Positions 1 through 6,615 of a stretch of DNA of 12,722 nt are shown here, piece after piece; positions within the stretch are counted from its first letter, which is position 1, and each line of letters opens with the position of its first letter. Below the pieces are notes generated by a model that was not told the origin of the DNA, ran no database searches, and saw only the letters and a list, made by a program, of their open reading frames with translations. Where the stretch lies: NCBI GenBank assembly GCA_006226265.1, contig SBHH01000364.1, positions 1-12,722 on the forward strand. Reading direction: 5' to 3'. Position numbers and translations under genes: made by a program. Source of the stretch: Alphaproteobacteria bacterium. Its GTDB lineage: Bacteria; Pseudomonadota; Alphaproteobacteria; Sneathiellales; Sneathiellaceae.

Positions 1-248
1 TATTCCTGGAACGTCTGGACAACCTCGGGCTGCTTGCGATCCAGCTTAACAACCCGTTCGATCAATTTGACATGAGCGAAAGCGGCATTGATGGTTGGCT
101 GGCTGATCCCTTTTTCATGCGCTTCTTCCTTCAGCTTCTGAAGCCAGGCGTCAAAGGGCTCTTTCGCCGCGAAGGCTTTTGGTGCGGCGGCAATAAGGAA
201 ACTGCCGAGAACGAGAAACACTACAGAACGCGCAAAACTTTTTGCCAT
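1..248 (-). CDS. Lytic murein transglycosylase, MltB-like, N-terminal part (cut by window edge)
   Basis: The start codon is at 246-248 on the minus strand, with a GGAG ribosome binding site 5 nt upstream. Only 82 codons are visible before the window edge. Residues 1-27 form a signal peptide: basic start MAKSFAR, a hydrophobic core, and an AFA/A cleavage site. There is no lipobox cysteine, so a soluble periplasmic form is likely rather than a lipoprotein. The mature N-terminus carries the pattern typical of the MltB/SLT_2 family: F-x-A-W-L-x-x-L-K-x-E-A, then GIS-x-x-T, then L-D-R-K-Q-P-E. Family members cleave the glycan strand of peptidoglycan to form 1,6-anhydromuramic acid products. The catalytic glutamate lies outside the window. 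The call rests on the N-terminal pattern only. Confidence 0.8.
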   Translation of the reverse strand, partial: MAKSFARSVVFLVLGSFLIAAAPKAFAAKEPFDAWLQKLKEEAHEKGISQPTINAAFAHVKLIERVVKLDRKQPEVVQTFQE

Positions 249-337
249 GGGAACTCCGCATTACATCTATTCCCTTTTGCCATAAATCCGCACGAATCGC
301 AACGCCTTCACGCGAAAAAGGCAGCCGCACCCGCCGT

Positions 338-366
338 GATATATATTACGCCCCTTCCCTTGTCTT
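338..366 (-). promoter_or_regulatory. Possible promoter for the lytic transglycosylase gene
   Basis: On the minus strand, AAGACA (361-366) and TATATC (338-343) are separated by 17 nt and each matches 4 of 6 sigma-70 consensus bases. The start codon lies about 90 nt downstream. The match is weak and the intergenic region is fairly AT-rich, so this is only a candidate. Confidence 0.25.
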
Positions 367-390
367 GACGCGGTGCTTGTCCGAAATCTG

Positions 391-418
391 TTGACAGCCG
401 GAAGAGGGAATTTATAAA
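391..418 (+). promoter_or_regulatory. Sigma-70-type promoter of the tRNA-Ser gene
   Basis: A perfect -35 box TTGACA (391-396) and a -10 box TATAAA (413-418) are 16 nt apart. The bases just after the -10 box are CGCGGG, a GC-rich discriminator of the sort seen in stringently controlled stable-RNA promoters. Transcription would start near 425 and leave a 5' leader of about 65 nt, to be trimmed by RNase P. Confidence 0.75.
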
Positions 419-488
419 CGCGGGATATCCCGCTTGTCTGGTTGGATCGAGTGTAGAAACGCATCGATCAGGCCGGAGCATATCCGAC

Positions 489-575
489 GGAGGGTTGGCA
501 GAGCGGTTGAATGCACTGGTCTTGAAAACCAGCAAGGGTGCAAGCCCTTCCGGGGTTCGAATCCCCGACCCTCCG
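489..575 (+). tRNA. tRNA-Ser (anticodon UGA)
   Basis: A complete class II tRNA. The acceptor stem GGAGGGT (489-495) pairs with ACCCTCC (568-574), followed by discriminator G575 and an encoded CCA at 576-578. The anticodon stem CTGGT/ACCAG (516-520 and 528-532) encloses the loop CTTGAAA, with anticodon TGA at 523-525, which reads UCA and other UCN codons. The long variable arm typical of serine tRNAs is present, with AAGGG (534-538) pairing CCCTT (545-549). The T arm is CGGGG-TTCGAAT-CCCCG (551-567). Every arm is intact. No integrase or attachment-site duplication is seen beside it. Confidence 0.98.
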
Positions 576-693
576 CCACTGACTTCCAAAATTCAGGATG
601 CTCAATAAGTTCCTGATAAGAGGCAGGTTCTATATCCGTTGTTCCATTATGCTGTTATAGCGAAGTGATGGAAAACATGCCCGGCACCCATCG

Positions 694-728
694 AAAAAAA
701 ACGGTCCGGACTTTGAGTGCCGGACCGT
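694..728 (-). terminator. Rho-independent terminator of the chemoreceptor operon
   Basis: A perfect 9-bp stem, ACGGTCCGG (701-709) with CCGGACCGT (720-728), closes a 10-nt loop. On the minus strand it is followed by a run of T (complement of the A run at 694-701). It lies about 25 nt after the MCP stop codon. On the plus strand only CTT follows the stem, so termination of the tRNA transcript here would be weak. Confidence 0.88.
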
Positions 729-752
729 CTTGCCTAGATATACTGCGCAATG

Positions 753-2525
753 TCAGGCCGCGCGTACTTCATTGAGGAAGCTTTCGATGTCCTTTTGAAG
801 GTGGCCGGAGAGTTCCTCAAGCCGGGCGGAGGCCGATAAGACCTGCGAGGCGGCAGCACCGGTTTCCCCGGCCTTGATCGAGACATCGCCGATCTTGGAG
901 GAGACCTGCGTTGTTCCGCTGGAGGCTTCCTGGACATTCCGGGAAATCTCGTTGGTGGCCGCGCTTTGCTCTTCGATCGCTGAGGAAATGCTGACCGTGC
1001 TTTCACGGATCGTATTAATCACCCCGTCGATATTGCCGATAGCCGAGACCGCATCGTCTGTCGCCAGCTGCATGTCACCGATTTGGCTGCTGATTTCCTC
1101 AGTCGCCTTGGCCGTCTGGTTAGCGAGGCTCTTGACCTCGGTTGCAACGACGGCGAAACCCTTTCCGGCCTCCCCTGCCCGGGCGGCCTCGATCGTGGCG
1201 TTGAGGGCAAGAAGATTGGTTTGGCCGGCAATATCATTGATCATCGCGATGACATCGCTGATTTTTTTCGCGGTTTCCGCAAGGCGCGAGACCGACTGCG
1301 TGCTGCTTGCCGCTTCATTTACGGCCTGCTCGGAAACATTGTTGGCCTGCTGCACCTGACGGCTGATCTCGGTGATCGAGGAGGTAAGCTCTTCCGCCGC
1401 TGCCGCAACCGTCTGCACATTGGCGGACGCCTCGCCTGCGGCAAGCGAAACCGCTTCGGCAAGCTCCTGAGAGCTGCCCGCAGTATCCGTCATTGAGGTG
1501 GCGGTGGCGCGAAGTTCAGTCGTTGCATGATTGACGGTCTGCAGAACCTCCTGCACCCGGCCTTCGAAGGTATGGATGAGACTGGAGATTTTTTCTGCCC
1601 GGGCCTGCTTGGCGGCATTTTCCGCTTGCTCGCGGGCCCGGTCGTCGGCTTCGCGCTGGGCTTCGCGTTCCCGTTCTGCCCGTTCGCGTTTTTCCTGCTC
1701 TTCGGCGGCACGCTTCGCTTCCGCCTCAAGACGACGTTGCTCCTCAGCATTTTCCTTGAAGACGAGGACAGCCCGGGCCATTTCACCGATTTCATCACGC
1801 CGTTCCGCGCCGTCGATCTCGGTATCAAGCCTGCCTTCCGCAAGCTCGCTCATCCGGCCGGTCATCCGGCCGATCGGTGCGGCGATGCCCCGCGTTAGAG
1901 CGAAACCGCAGAGAAACGCGGCGGCAATCATAGCGACAAGAGCGGTGATGATAGAGACGGTGAATTTATGGATGGCGGCTGCTTTGCTCGCAAGGGACTG
2001 TGCCAGCACGCCGTCAATACCGGCGCCAAGCTTCCCGACCAACACGCTCATCTTCGCGATGACGGCTTCAGGTTCACCCGAGACTTCGATCGCTCGCGCC
2101 TGATTAACCGTTAGATAGTTGCGCATCAGGCCGACCTGGACGGTGGCGTATTTGTTCTTCCATTCCTTGTAGTATTGTACGAAACCGGAAACCAGCTTGG
2201 CGAATTCCTCATTTCCGGTGGCCAGACCGGAGAGTTTCTGATGGAGGGCGTCGGTGGTTTTGTTCAACTCCTCGAATTGACTGAGGCCGCTCCGATCCCC
2301 GGTCAACAGAAAATAGGAAAGCGCCTGTCGCTGTTCCAGAAAGGATTTCTGGAAATTCAGATAAGTGGACTGCAGTTCACGGGCGGCAAGGCCGTTTTCG
2401 TCTGCCGTCTGGATTTCGGAAATCGAGGAAAAGGCGACGACAGCGAGGGCCGCGGTGACGATCACCAGAAGTGCAAAGCTCAGCGTAAGCTTTTTGGCGA
2501 TCTTTAGATTATTCAGGAATTTCAT
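753..2525 (-). CDS. Methyl-accepting chemotaxis protein (transmembrane chemoreceptor with HAMP domain)
   Basis: A 590-residue receptor that transmits ligand signals to a CheA/CheW array at the inner membrane. TM1 spans about residues 12-34, a periplasmic helical domain 35-187 resembles CHASE3/four-helix sensors, and TM2 spans about 188-211. HAMP covers about 212-265. A highly charged Glu/Arg/Ala coiled-coil linker (about 258-312) leads into the signalling domain. The conserved hairpin tip (about 430-466) has the invariant-type segment [20 protein letters not shown], followed by [12 protein letters not shown]. No NWETF-like CheR/CheB tether pentapeptide is present; the C-terminus is FLNEVRAA, an ending common in alphaproteobacterial receptors. 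The gene follows the secreted sensor gene, with 18 nt from that stop codon to this ATG, and is closed by a terminator, so the two are probably co-transcribed. The ligand cannot be told from sequence. Confidence 0.95.
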   Translation of the reverse strand: MKFLNNLKIAKKLTLSFALLVIVTAALAVVAFSSISEIQTADENGLAARELQSTYLNFQKSFLEQRQALSYFLLTGDRSGLSQFEELNKTTDALHQKLSGLATGNEEFAKLVSGFVQYYKEWKNKYATVQVGLMRNYLTVNQARAIEVSGEPEAVIAKMSVLVGKLGAGIDGVLAQSLASKAAAIHKFTVSIITALVAMIAAAFLCGFALTRGIAAPIGRMTGRMSELAEGRLDTEIDGAERRDEIGEMARAVLVFKENAEEQRRLEAEAKRAAEEQEKRERAEREREAQREADDRAREQAENAAKQARAEKISSLIHTFEGRVQEVLQTVNHATTELRATATSMTDTAGSSQELAEAVSLAAGEASANVQTVAAAAEELTSSITEISRQVQQANNVSEQAVNEAASSTQSVSRLAETAKKISDVIAMINDIAGQTNLLALNATIEAARAGEAGKGFAVVATEVKSLANQTAKATEEISSQIGDMQLATDDAVSAIGNIDGVINTIRESTVSISSAIEEQSAATNEISRNVQEASSGTTQVSSKIGDVSIKAGETGAAASQVLSASARLEELSGHLQKDIESFLNEVRAA

Positions 2526-2543
2526 GATATTATTTTTCTTTCT

Positions 2544-3155
2544 TTATGCCGAGGTTTTGCGGCGGGCAAGTTCGGTCAGGTTAAATTCGACCGTGATAGC
2601 GCCAATCGGCTGCTGCTTGTTGTCCGCAATCGTCATGCTGACCTGCACGCGCCAGGTTTTGGTATCTTCGTTGAATTCCGGTTCGTCGATAAAAACGGCG
2701 CTGGCGCCTTTGCTGAAAGTTTTCTGGAACTTGCCTTCATCGCCTTGCCAGAAATCTGAAGTAATGGAACTCTGCCCGACATTAAGGCCGTGGGCATCCA
2801 TGATGAAAATTTCGGTATAGAGACCGCTCGATGCTGCCTGGATCTGCGTGAGGTAGTTTGAAAGCGGGCTTGAAAGGATCGCGGCGATCAGGGGCTGATC
2901 CTGGGTTTTCCGTTCGGCGCGCCACTGCTTGTCCAGATTGTCGATCGTATTCTGGCTGATGGACGCATATTTCCGGTTCTGTGAGTCAATTGACAGATGG
3001 ACGACCGCGTTGCTGAGCCATTGATGAAGTTCCTTGATGGTGCCGTCATCAATCAGGCTTTTCGGAGGGGCGCTTTCTGCCGCCGAGGTGAAACTCGCTC
3101 CAAGCGGCAGGACGGATAAAATCGCCGCCAGGATAACCGAATACATTCTACTCAT
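2544..3155 (-). CDS. Secreted Cache/PDC-like sensor domain protein, first gene of the chemoreceptor operon
   Basis: A 203-residue protein with an N-terminal signal peptide (about 1-26, ending SAA/E) and no later membrane segment, so it is probably periplasmic. The body has a long N-terminal helix and then a PAS-like fold typical of single Cache/PDC sensors. Recognisable segments are the helix IDNLDKQWRAER, then EIFIMDAHGLNVGQS, SDFWQGDEGKFQKTF, AVFIDEP and finally IGAITVEFNL. In membrane-anchored relatives this domain binds small ligands outside the cell. Here it stands alone, directly upstream of an MCP on the same strand. The start is supported by an AAGAGG ribosome binding site 6 nt before the ATG. 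Fold assignment is moderately sure; ligand and direct interaction with the MCP are inference. Confidence 0.78.
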   Translation of the reverse strand: MSRMYSVILAAILSVLPLGASFTSAAESAPPKSLIDDGTIKELHQWLSNAVVHLSIDSQNRKYASISQNTIDNLDKQWRAERKTQDQPLIAAILSSPLSNYLTQIQAASSGLYTEIFIMDAHGLNVGQSSITSDFWQGDEGKFQKTFSKGASAVFIDEPEFNEDTKTWRVQVSMTIADNKQQPIGAITVEFNLTELARRKTSA

Positions 3156-3205
3156 ATGATGCCTCTTAGAAATATTGTGCGTATCAAAGTTGTCGGTTTT
3201 GATTC

Positions 3206-3234
3206 TTAATAGAGTTTGCCTAAAATTCGGTTAA
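3206..3234 (-). promoter_or_regulatory. Possible promoter of the sensor/MCP operon
   Basis: On the minus strand, TTAACC (3229-3234) and TATTAA (3206-3211) are 17 nt apart and match 4 of 6 consensus bases each. Transcription would start near 3199, giving a leader of about 43 nt. The surrounding sequence is AT-rich, so chance matches are likely. No convincing sigma-28 (motility) promoter was found here. Confidence 0.35.
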
Positions 3235-3248
3235 TTCAGGCAGTTAGT

Positions 3249-3273
3249 GCTTTATAACTATTGTGCATAAAGC
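3249..3273. repeat. Perfect 7-bp inverted repeat upstream of the sensor/MCP operon
   Basis: GCTTTAT (3249-3255) and ATAAAGC (3267-3273) are separated by 11 nt. The repeat lies 15 nt upstream of the candidate -35 box of the sensor/MCP promoter, in the 143-nt gap after the TetR gene. It has no T run, so it does not look like a terminator for the TetR gene; a regulator binding site is possible. Confidence 0.35.
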
Positions 3274-3298
3274 TCAAAATCTCAGAAAGTATAAGCAA

Positions 3299-3931
3299 TC
3301 AGAATGAGTTGAGGCTTTCGAGATAGGCAACAAGCATATCGGCGAGGGCATCGGAATAGTCGCGGATTTCCCTGTCCGTGCGGGATTGTTCAGAAAATCT
3401 TCGGCCAAGTTCGCTTAAGCTCGCGGTGACGATTTCCTGCACGGTTTCGCGCCTTTCCTCTCCGAACCCCGGCAGGATTTCGGCAATGAAAACACGGTAA
3501 ATCTCCTGCCCGCGTGCCCGGGCGGCCTGTGTTTCGGGGGCATCCCGGTAAAGCGGTGCGGCATCGCTGAGCGCACCGCGTACGGCGGCCTCCTCGCATT
3601 CGGAGCGGATAAAGGCATGGACAAGGTTGCGTAGGCGGGACATGGGCGGGATCGAGGGATCCTTCAGAATTGCACGGAGCATGTCCGTTGTCTGTTGCCA
3701 TTCTTCCAGCTGCAGGCGGAACAGGATGGCCGCCTTGTTCGGGAAATATTGGTAGAGGGAGCCGACGCTCACCCCGGCCCGGTCGGCGACGCGCGCGGTC
3801 GTAAACCGCTGCGCGCCTTCCGCCTCCAAAACCTGAACAGCTGCATCCAGAATGACCGTGACAAGATCGGCCGAGCGGGCCTGTTTCGGCTGTTTTCTCA
3901 AGGAAATCTCAGGGGCTTGGCGTTTCGGCAT
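3299..3931 (-). CDS. TetR/AcrR-family transcriptional repressor
   Basis: A 210-residue regulator of normal family length. The N-terminal DNA-binding domain (about residues 20-68) has the standard TetR pattern: ILDAAVQVLEAEGAQRFTTARVADRAGVSVGSLYQYFPNK, in several pieces across 27-66, where the recognition helix is VSVGSLYQYF. The C-terminal helical domain (about 75-210) would hold the ligand pocket and dimer interface. The gene is divergent from the MFS transporter, with a candidate operator in the shared 123-nt gap, so it very likely represses the transporter and itself. Ligand unknown. A weak ribosome binding site (GGA) lies about 8 nt before the ATG. No terminator is apparent after it, so read-through into the chemosensory operon on the same strand is possible. 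Confidence 0.93.
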   Translation of the reverse strand: MPKRQAPEISLRKQPKQARSADLVTVILDAAVQVLEAEGAQRFTTARVADRAGVSVGSLYQYFPNKAAILFRLQLEEWQQTTDMLRAILKDPSIPPMSRLRNLVHAFIRSECEEAAVRGALSDAAPLYRDAPETQAARARGQEIYRVFIAEILPGFGEERRETVQEIVTASLSELGRRFSEQSRTDREIRDYSDALADMLVAYLESLNSF

Positions 3932-3956
3932 GACCGGATTCCGTAATGCGATTAGT

Positions 3957-3980
3957 AAATGCGACGAATTAGTCGTATTT
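3957..3980. promoter_or_regulatory. Candidate TetR operator (inverted repeat) between repressor and transporter genes
   Basis: AAATGCGAC (3957-3965) and GTCGTATTT (3972-3980) form an inverted repeat with 8 of 9 positions matching and a 6-nt spacer GAATTA. A related half-site, ATGCGATTAGT (3946-3956), precedes it and partly repeats the ATGCGA...TTAGT pattern found in the palindrome. Size, symmetry and position in a divergent TetR/MFS gap fit a TetR dimer site. Binding is inferred, not shown. Confidence 0.6.
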
Positions 3981-4043
3981 TTGCGGGCAACGCAAGTCTT
4001 TTCGATTTTTTGGGCGGGGCATCGCTTCGCCTATCCGTATTAT

Positions 4044-4047
4044 GGAG
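4044..4047 (+). promoter_or_regulatory. Ribosome binding site that fixes the MFS transporter start
   Basis: GGAG lies 7 nt before the ATG at 4055. The upstream in-frame ATG at 3959 has no such site and falls inside the candidate operator, so 4055 is the better start. Confidence 0.7.
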
Positions 4048-4054
4048 TTTTTTT

Positions 4055-5233
4055 ATGCCCGATGCCGATCAGATGGTCCGCTCCTATCGCTATCTGCTGG
4101 CCCTTACCGGGGCGCTATTCCTTTCCTATTTGTCTGTCGCCATGTCCCTGCCGACCGTTGCGGTCTATGTTGTGCAGGATTTTGGCCTGAACAATGCCTA
4201 TGGCGGCCTTGCTGTCGGCATCGCCTTTTTCTCGACCATTGCAACCCGCGGAGCGGCGGGGGCCAGTGCCGACCGCTTGGGCGGCAAGATCTGCATGCAA
4301 CGGGGGCTGCTTCTTTATATTCTTGCCTCCTTCATCTGTCTGGCGGCAAGCCTGCCCGCCCTGCCCGTTCCGTCGCGTTATGGCGTTCTGCTGGTCGGGC
4401 GGTTGATGCTGGGCCTTGCTGAAAGTCTCGGCATGGTTGGCATGATCGGCTGGGCCATCGGTTTTATGGGGCAGGAGCGTACCGGTCGCGTCATGGCACT
4501 CATTGGTGCCGGGATGTACGGTGCTTTTGCCGCTGGCGGGCCGCTCGGCCTGTTCCTGCTCGACCGGTTCGGATTTACTGTTCTGATGGCCGTTTGCATG
4601 GCGTTACCGCTTCTTGGTCTTGTCGTTATATACCGAATTCCGGCCATTGCTCCCCATGCGGGCCAGCGGGAGCCGTTCTGGCGCATTCTCGGGCGGATCT
4701 GGCGCGCAGGTGCAACCGTAGGCTTGCAGGGGGTTGGCTTCGCGGCACTCGGCGCCTTCTTTCCCCTTTATTTTCTTTCGCGCGGCTGGCCGCATGCGGG
4801 CCTTGGCCTGACATGCTTCGGGGTCGGCTTTGTTCTGGTGCGTCTCCTGTTTGGTCATTTGCCGGACAAGATTGGCGGCACGCCGGTCGCCATTGTCGCC
4901 CTCATTGTCGAGGCGGCGGGGCAATATCTTCTCTGGCTCGCGCCGGGCCCGTGGTTTGCGCTTGGCGGTGCGCTTCTGACCGGGCTTGGATGTTCCATGG
5001 TCTTCCCGGCGATGGGATCGGAAGTGGTGAAACGTATGCCGCCGCAGCTTCGGGCAACGGCGCTCGGTGGCTTTGCGCTTTTCCAGGATATCGCCTATGG
5101 CGCGACAGGGCCAGTGGTTGGCCTCATTGCCGATCATTCGGATTATTCCATTGTTTTCCTGATCGGTGCGATTTGCGCAACGGCGGGCATATGGACGGCC
5201 ATCCAGTACCGCCGTCGCGCGGCCGTCATATAA
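4055..5233 (+). CDS. Major facilitator superfamily transporter, YhhS-like efflux type
   Basis: A 392-residue inner-membrane transporter with about 12 predicted membrane helices, normal for the family. It begins MPDADQMVRSYRYLL, and the first helix follows at once. The cytoplasmic loop between helices 2 and 3 carries the MFS motif A in the form GASADRLGGK (about residues 69-78). Helix 5 has the glycine-rich GAGMYGAFAAGGPLG segment, as in motif C of drug/H+ antiporters. The overall pattern resembles the sugar/drug efflux group that includes E. coli YhhS. Divergent placement from a TetR gene suggests substrate-induced efflux of a small toxic or signalling compound. The open frame extends 32 codons further upstream, but those codons overlap the operator and look non-coding. 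Substrate unknown. Confidence 0.9.
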   Translation: MPDADQMVRSYRYLLALTGALFLSYLSVAMSLPTVAVYVVQDFGLNNAYGGLAVGIAFFSTIATRGAAGASADRLGGKICMQRGLLLYILASFICLAASLPALPVPSRYGVLLVGRLMLGLAESLGMVGMIGWAIGFMGQERTGRVMALIGAGMYGAFAAGGPLGLFLLDRFGFTVLMAVCMALPLLGLVVIYRIPAIAPHAGQREPFWRILGRIWRAGATVGLQGVGFAALGAFFPLYFLSRGWPHAGLGLTCFGVGFVLVRLLFGHLPDKIGGTPVAIVALIVEAAGQYLLWLAPGPWFALGGALLTGLGCSMVFPAMGSEVVKRMPPQLRATALGGFALFQDIAYGATGPVVGLIADHSDYSIVFLIGAICATAGIWTAIQYRRRAAVI

Positions 5234-5277
5234 GGGATCCAGGAAGGGTGGCAGATTAATTTTCGTCGCCTTTTCAA

Positions 5278-5886
5278 ATGCTTCTTGTGAATTTCTGGAA
5301 AAGGATCATACTTGCGGCCATGGAAAAAAAGGAAAAGAAGCCATCCCGGCAGGTGGTGATTAAATTCTGCCTGCTGCTGACTCTGCTTGGTGGATATTTT
5401 GCCTATTTAAGCTATGAATATGACATTCTGACGGGCGGTATTTCCTCGCTCCTGACCTGGAGCTTTTTCGTGCTTTGCACGCCGGTCGCAGATGCGGGGT
5501 TCCTGCTTGATTTCCCTATGCGCCTTCTATTCGGTGTCCGGATGGTCTTTTCGGAGCTTGCGGTCTGGGCTATTGCAATCTCGCTCAATCTTTACACCTA
5601 TTTCAAGGCACCGCACTATTACGAGACGACGCTGCTGACCAAGGTTTTCCACCGAATTTTAAGCGAACCCTACCCCTATTGGGGCGTGATTCTGCTCTCT
5701 ATGGTCGGAACCTTCCTTTCCATCCGCTTCGGGGATGAATTGATGGATGTGCTTCATCACCGTGATCGGAATTTTTTCCATTCACATCATTTCAAGCAGG
5801 AACTGGTGCTGGTTGGCTTCTTCCTTATTGCCATTTTCGCCTATTATGAATTAATCCGTTCGCTTCATCTTGAAGGCGCGTTGTAA
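5278..5886 (+). CDS. Uncharacterised integral membrane protein, about five helices
   Basis: A 202-residue protein that I do not recognise as a named family. Hydrophobic segments lie at about 27-46, 52-71, 83-106, 132-150 and 175-193. Before the first helix is a basic cytoplasmic-type stretch (KKEKKPSR). The segment LTWSFFVLCTPVADAGFLLDFPMRLLFG looks highly constrained and holds a Pro-Val-Ala-Asp motif (69-72). Between helices 4 and 5 is a His-rich loop (160-171: H160, H161, H168, H170, H171) with acidic residues nearby, which might bind metal. The gene starts 44 nt after the MFS stop codon on the same strand, so co-transcription is possible. The start is uncertain: neither the first ATG nor the in-frame ATG at 5320 (MEKKEKKPSR) has a good ribosome binding site, and 5320 would give a 188-residue protein. 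Confidence 0.82.
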   Translation: MLLVNFWKRIILAAMEKKEKKPSRQVVIKFCLLLTLLGGYFAYLSYEYDILTGGISSLLTWSFFVLCTPVADAGFLLDFPMRLLFGVRMVFSELAVWAIAISLNLYTYFKAPHYYETTLLTKVFHRILSEPYPYWGVILLSMVGTFLSIRFGDELMDVLHHRDRNFFHSHHFKQELVLVGFFLIAIFAYYELIRSLHLEGAL

Positions 5887-5985
5887 GGCTCTTTCGTCAA
5901 ATCGGGAATTATCGTTGCATTCAGGCCCTTCTTTTCTTTATGAAAAGATACGGGCGCTTAACCGACGATGCTGCATCAGCGCGGC

Positions 5986-5990
5986 AGGAA
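5986..5990 (+). promoter_or_regulatory. Ribosome binding site that fixes the FMN reductase start
   Basis: AGGAA lies 9 nt before the ATG at 6000, while the in-frame ATG at 5940 is preceded only by a pyrimidine run. The 20 residues encoded between the two do not match the compact N-terminus of flavodoxin-like reductases. Confidence 0.65.
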
Positions 5991-5999
5991 ACAGGACTT

Positions 6000-6611
6000 A
6001 TGCAGAAAATAAAAATCGGAATCATTATCGGCAGCATCCGTGAAAACTCTCAGTCCGGGCGTATCGGCGACTATGTTGCAGAACTGCTTCACCAGATGTC
6101 CGACGGGATCGAGCCGATGATTTTCTCCCTTCGGGACATTGAGCTTCCTTTCTGGACGGAAGACAAATGGAAAGCGGACAGCGAGATGAGCGCTTTCTGG
6201 AAACCGCATTCGCAGGCGTTGAAGGCCTGTCATGGCTTTGTTGTTATTGCTCCCGAATGGGCAGGTATGGCACCGCCGCATTTGAAAAACTTCCTGTTGA
6301 TGTGCGACAAGGGAGAGCTTGCCCATAAACCGGCTCAGCTTATTGCGGTCAGCACCGGTATGGGCGGAGCCTATCCGATTGCGGAGCTCCGGATGAGTGG
6401 CTACAAGAACAATTTTCTCTGGTGGCTGCCTGATCATGTGATCCTCAGGCAAGTCGCGGGCCTTTTTGCGTCGGAAAAGCCGACCGAACTGGATACCGCT
6501 CTCACGGACCGGCTGCTCTATGGCCTCGCTTTTCTCGTTGAGACTGCAAAAGTGGTTGCTCCGGTTCGAGAAAAACTCCAGAACATCACGCTATACAAGA
6601 ATGGGATGTAA
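6000..6611 (+). CDS. NADPH-dependent FMN reductase family protein (flavodoxin-like fold)
   Basis: A 203-residue cytoplasmic flavoprotein. After beta strand 1 (KIGIIIG) comes the FMN phosphate-binding loop GSIRENSQS (residues 11-19). The family segment PEWAGMAPPHLKNFLLMC (85-102) matches the usual P-E-Y-N-x-x-x-P-x-x-L-K-N region that packs on the isoalloxazine ring. STGMGGAY (118-125) corresponds to the third flavin-contacting loop. Members reduce FMN or quinone/azo-type acceptors with NAD(P)H. The start at 6000 puts strand 1 at the N-terminus as in relatives. The stop is 4 nt from the stop codon of the convergent monooxygenase. It lies on the same strand as the membrane protein gene, 113 nt downstream. 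Physiological acceptor unknown. Confidence 0.88.
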   Translation: MQKIKIGIIIGSIRENSQSGRIGDYVAELLHQMSDGIEPMIFSLRDIELPFWTEDKWKADSEMSAFWKPHSQALKACHGFVVIAPEWAGMAPPHLKNFLLMCDKGELAHKPAQLIAVSTGMGGAYPIAELRMSGYKNNFLWWLPDHVILRQVAGLFASEKPTELDTALTDRLLYGLAFLVETAKVVAPVREKLQNITLYKNGM

Positions 6612-6615
6612 CGGC

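Noticed and set aside
489..578. tRNA-Ser as an integration site of a genomic island
   Set aside because: No integrase gene, no repeat of the tRNA 3' end and no other mobile feature occurs in the window.
1531..2103. Plus-strand open frame rich in Arg/Ser/Ala opposite the MCP
   Set aside because: Its composition is a by-product of the Glu/Arg/Ala coiled-coil linker codons of the MCP on the other strand.
3235..3262. Sigma-28-like motility promoter upstream of the chemosensory operon
   Set aside because: A TAAAG element exists on the minus strand, but no GCCGATAA-like partner occurs at the proper spacing.
3959..4054. Upstream extension of the MFS transporter frame
   Set aside because: The first codons coincide with the candidate operator, there is no ribosome binding site, and the extra 32 residues do not look like an MFS N-terminus.
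5940..5999. Upstream extension of the FMN reductase
   Set aside because: No ribosome binding site before ATG 5940, while AGGAA precedes ATG 6000, which also places strand 1 correctly.
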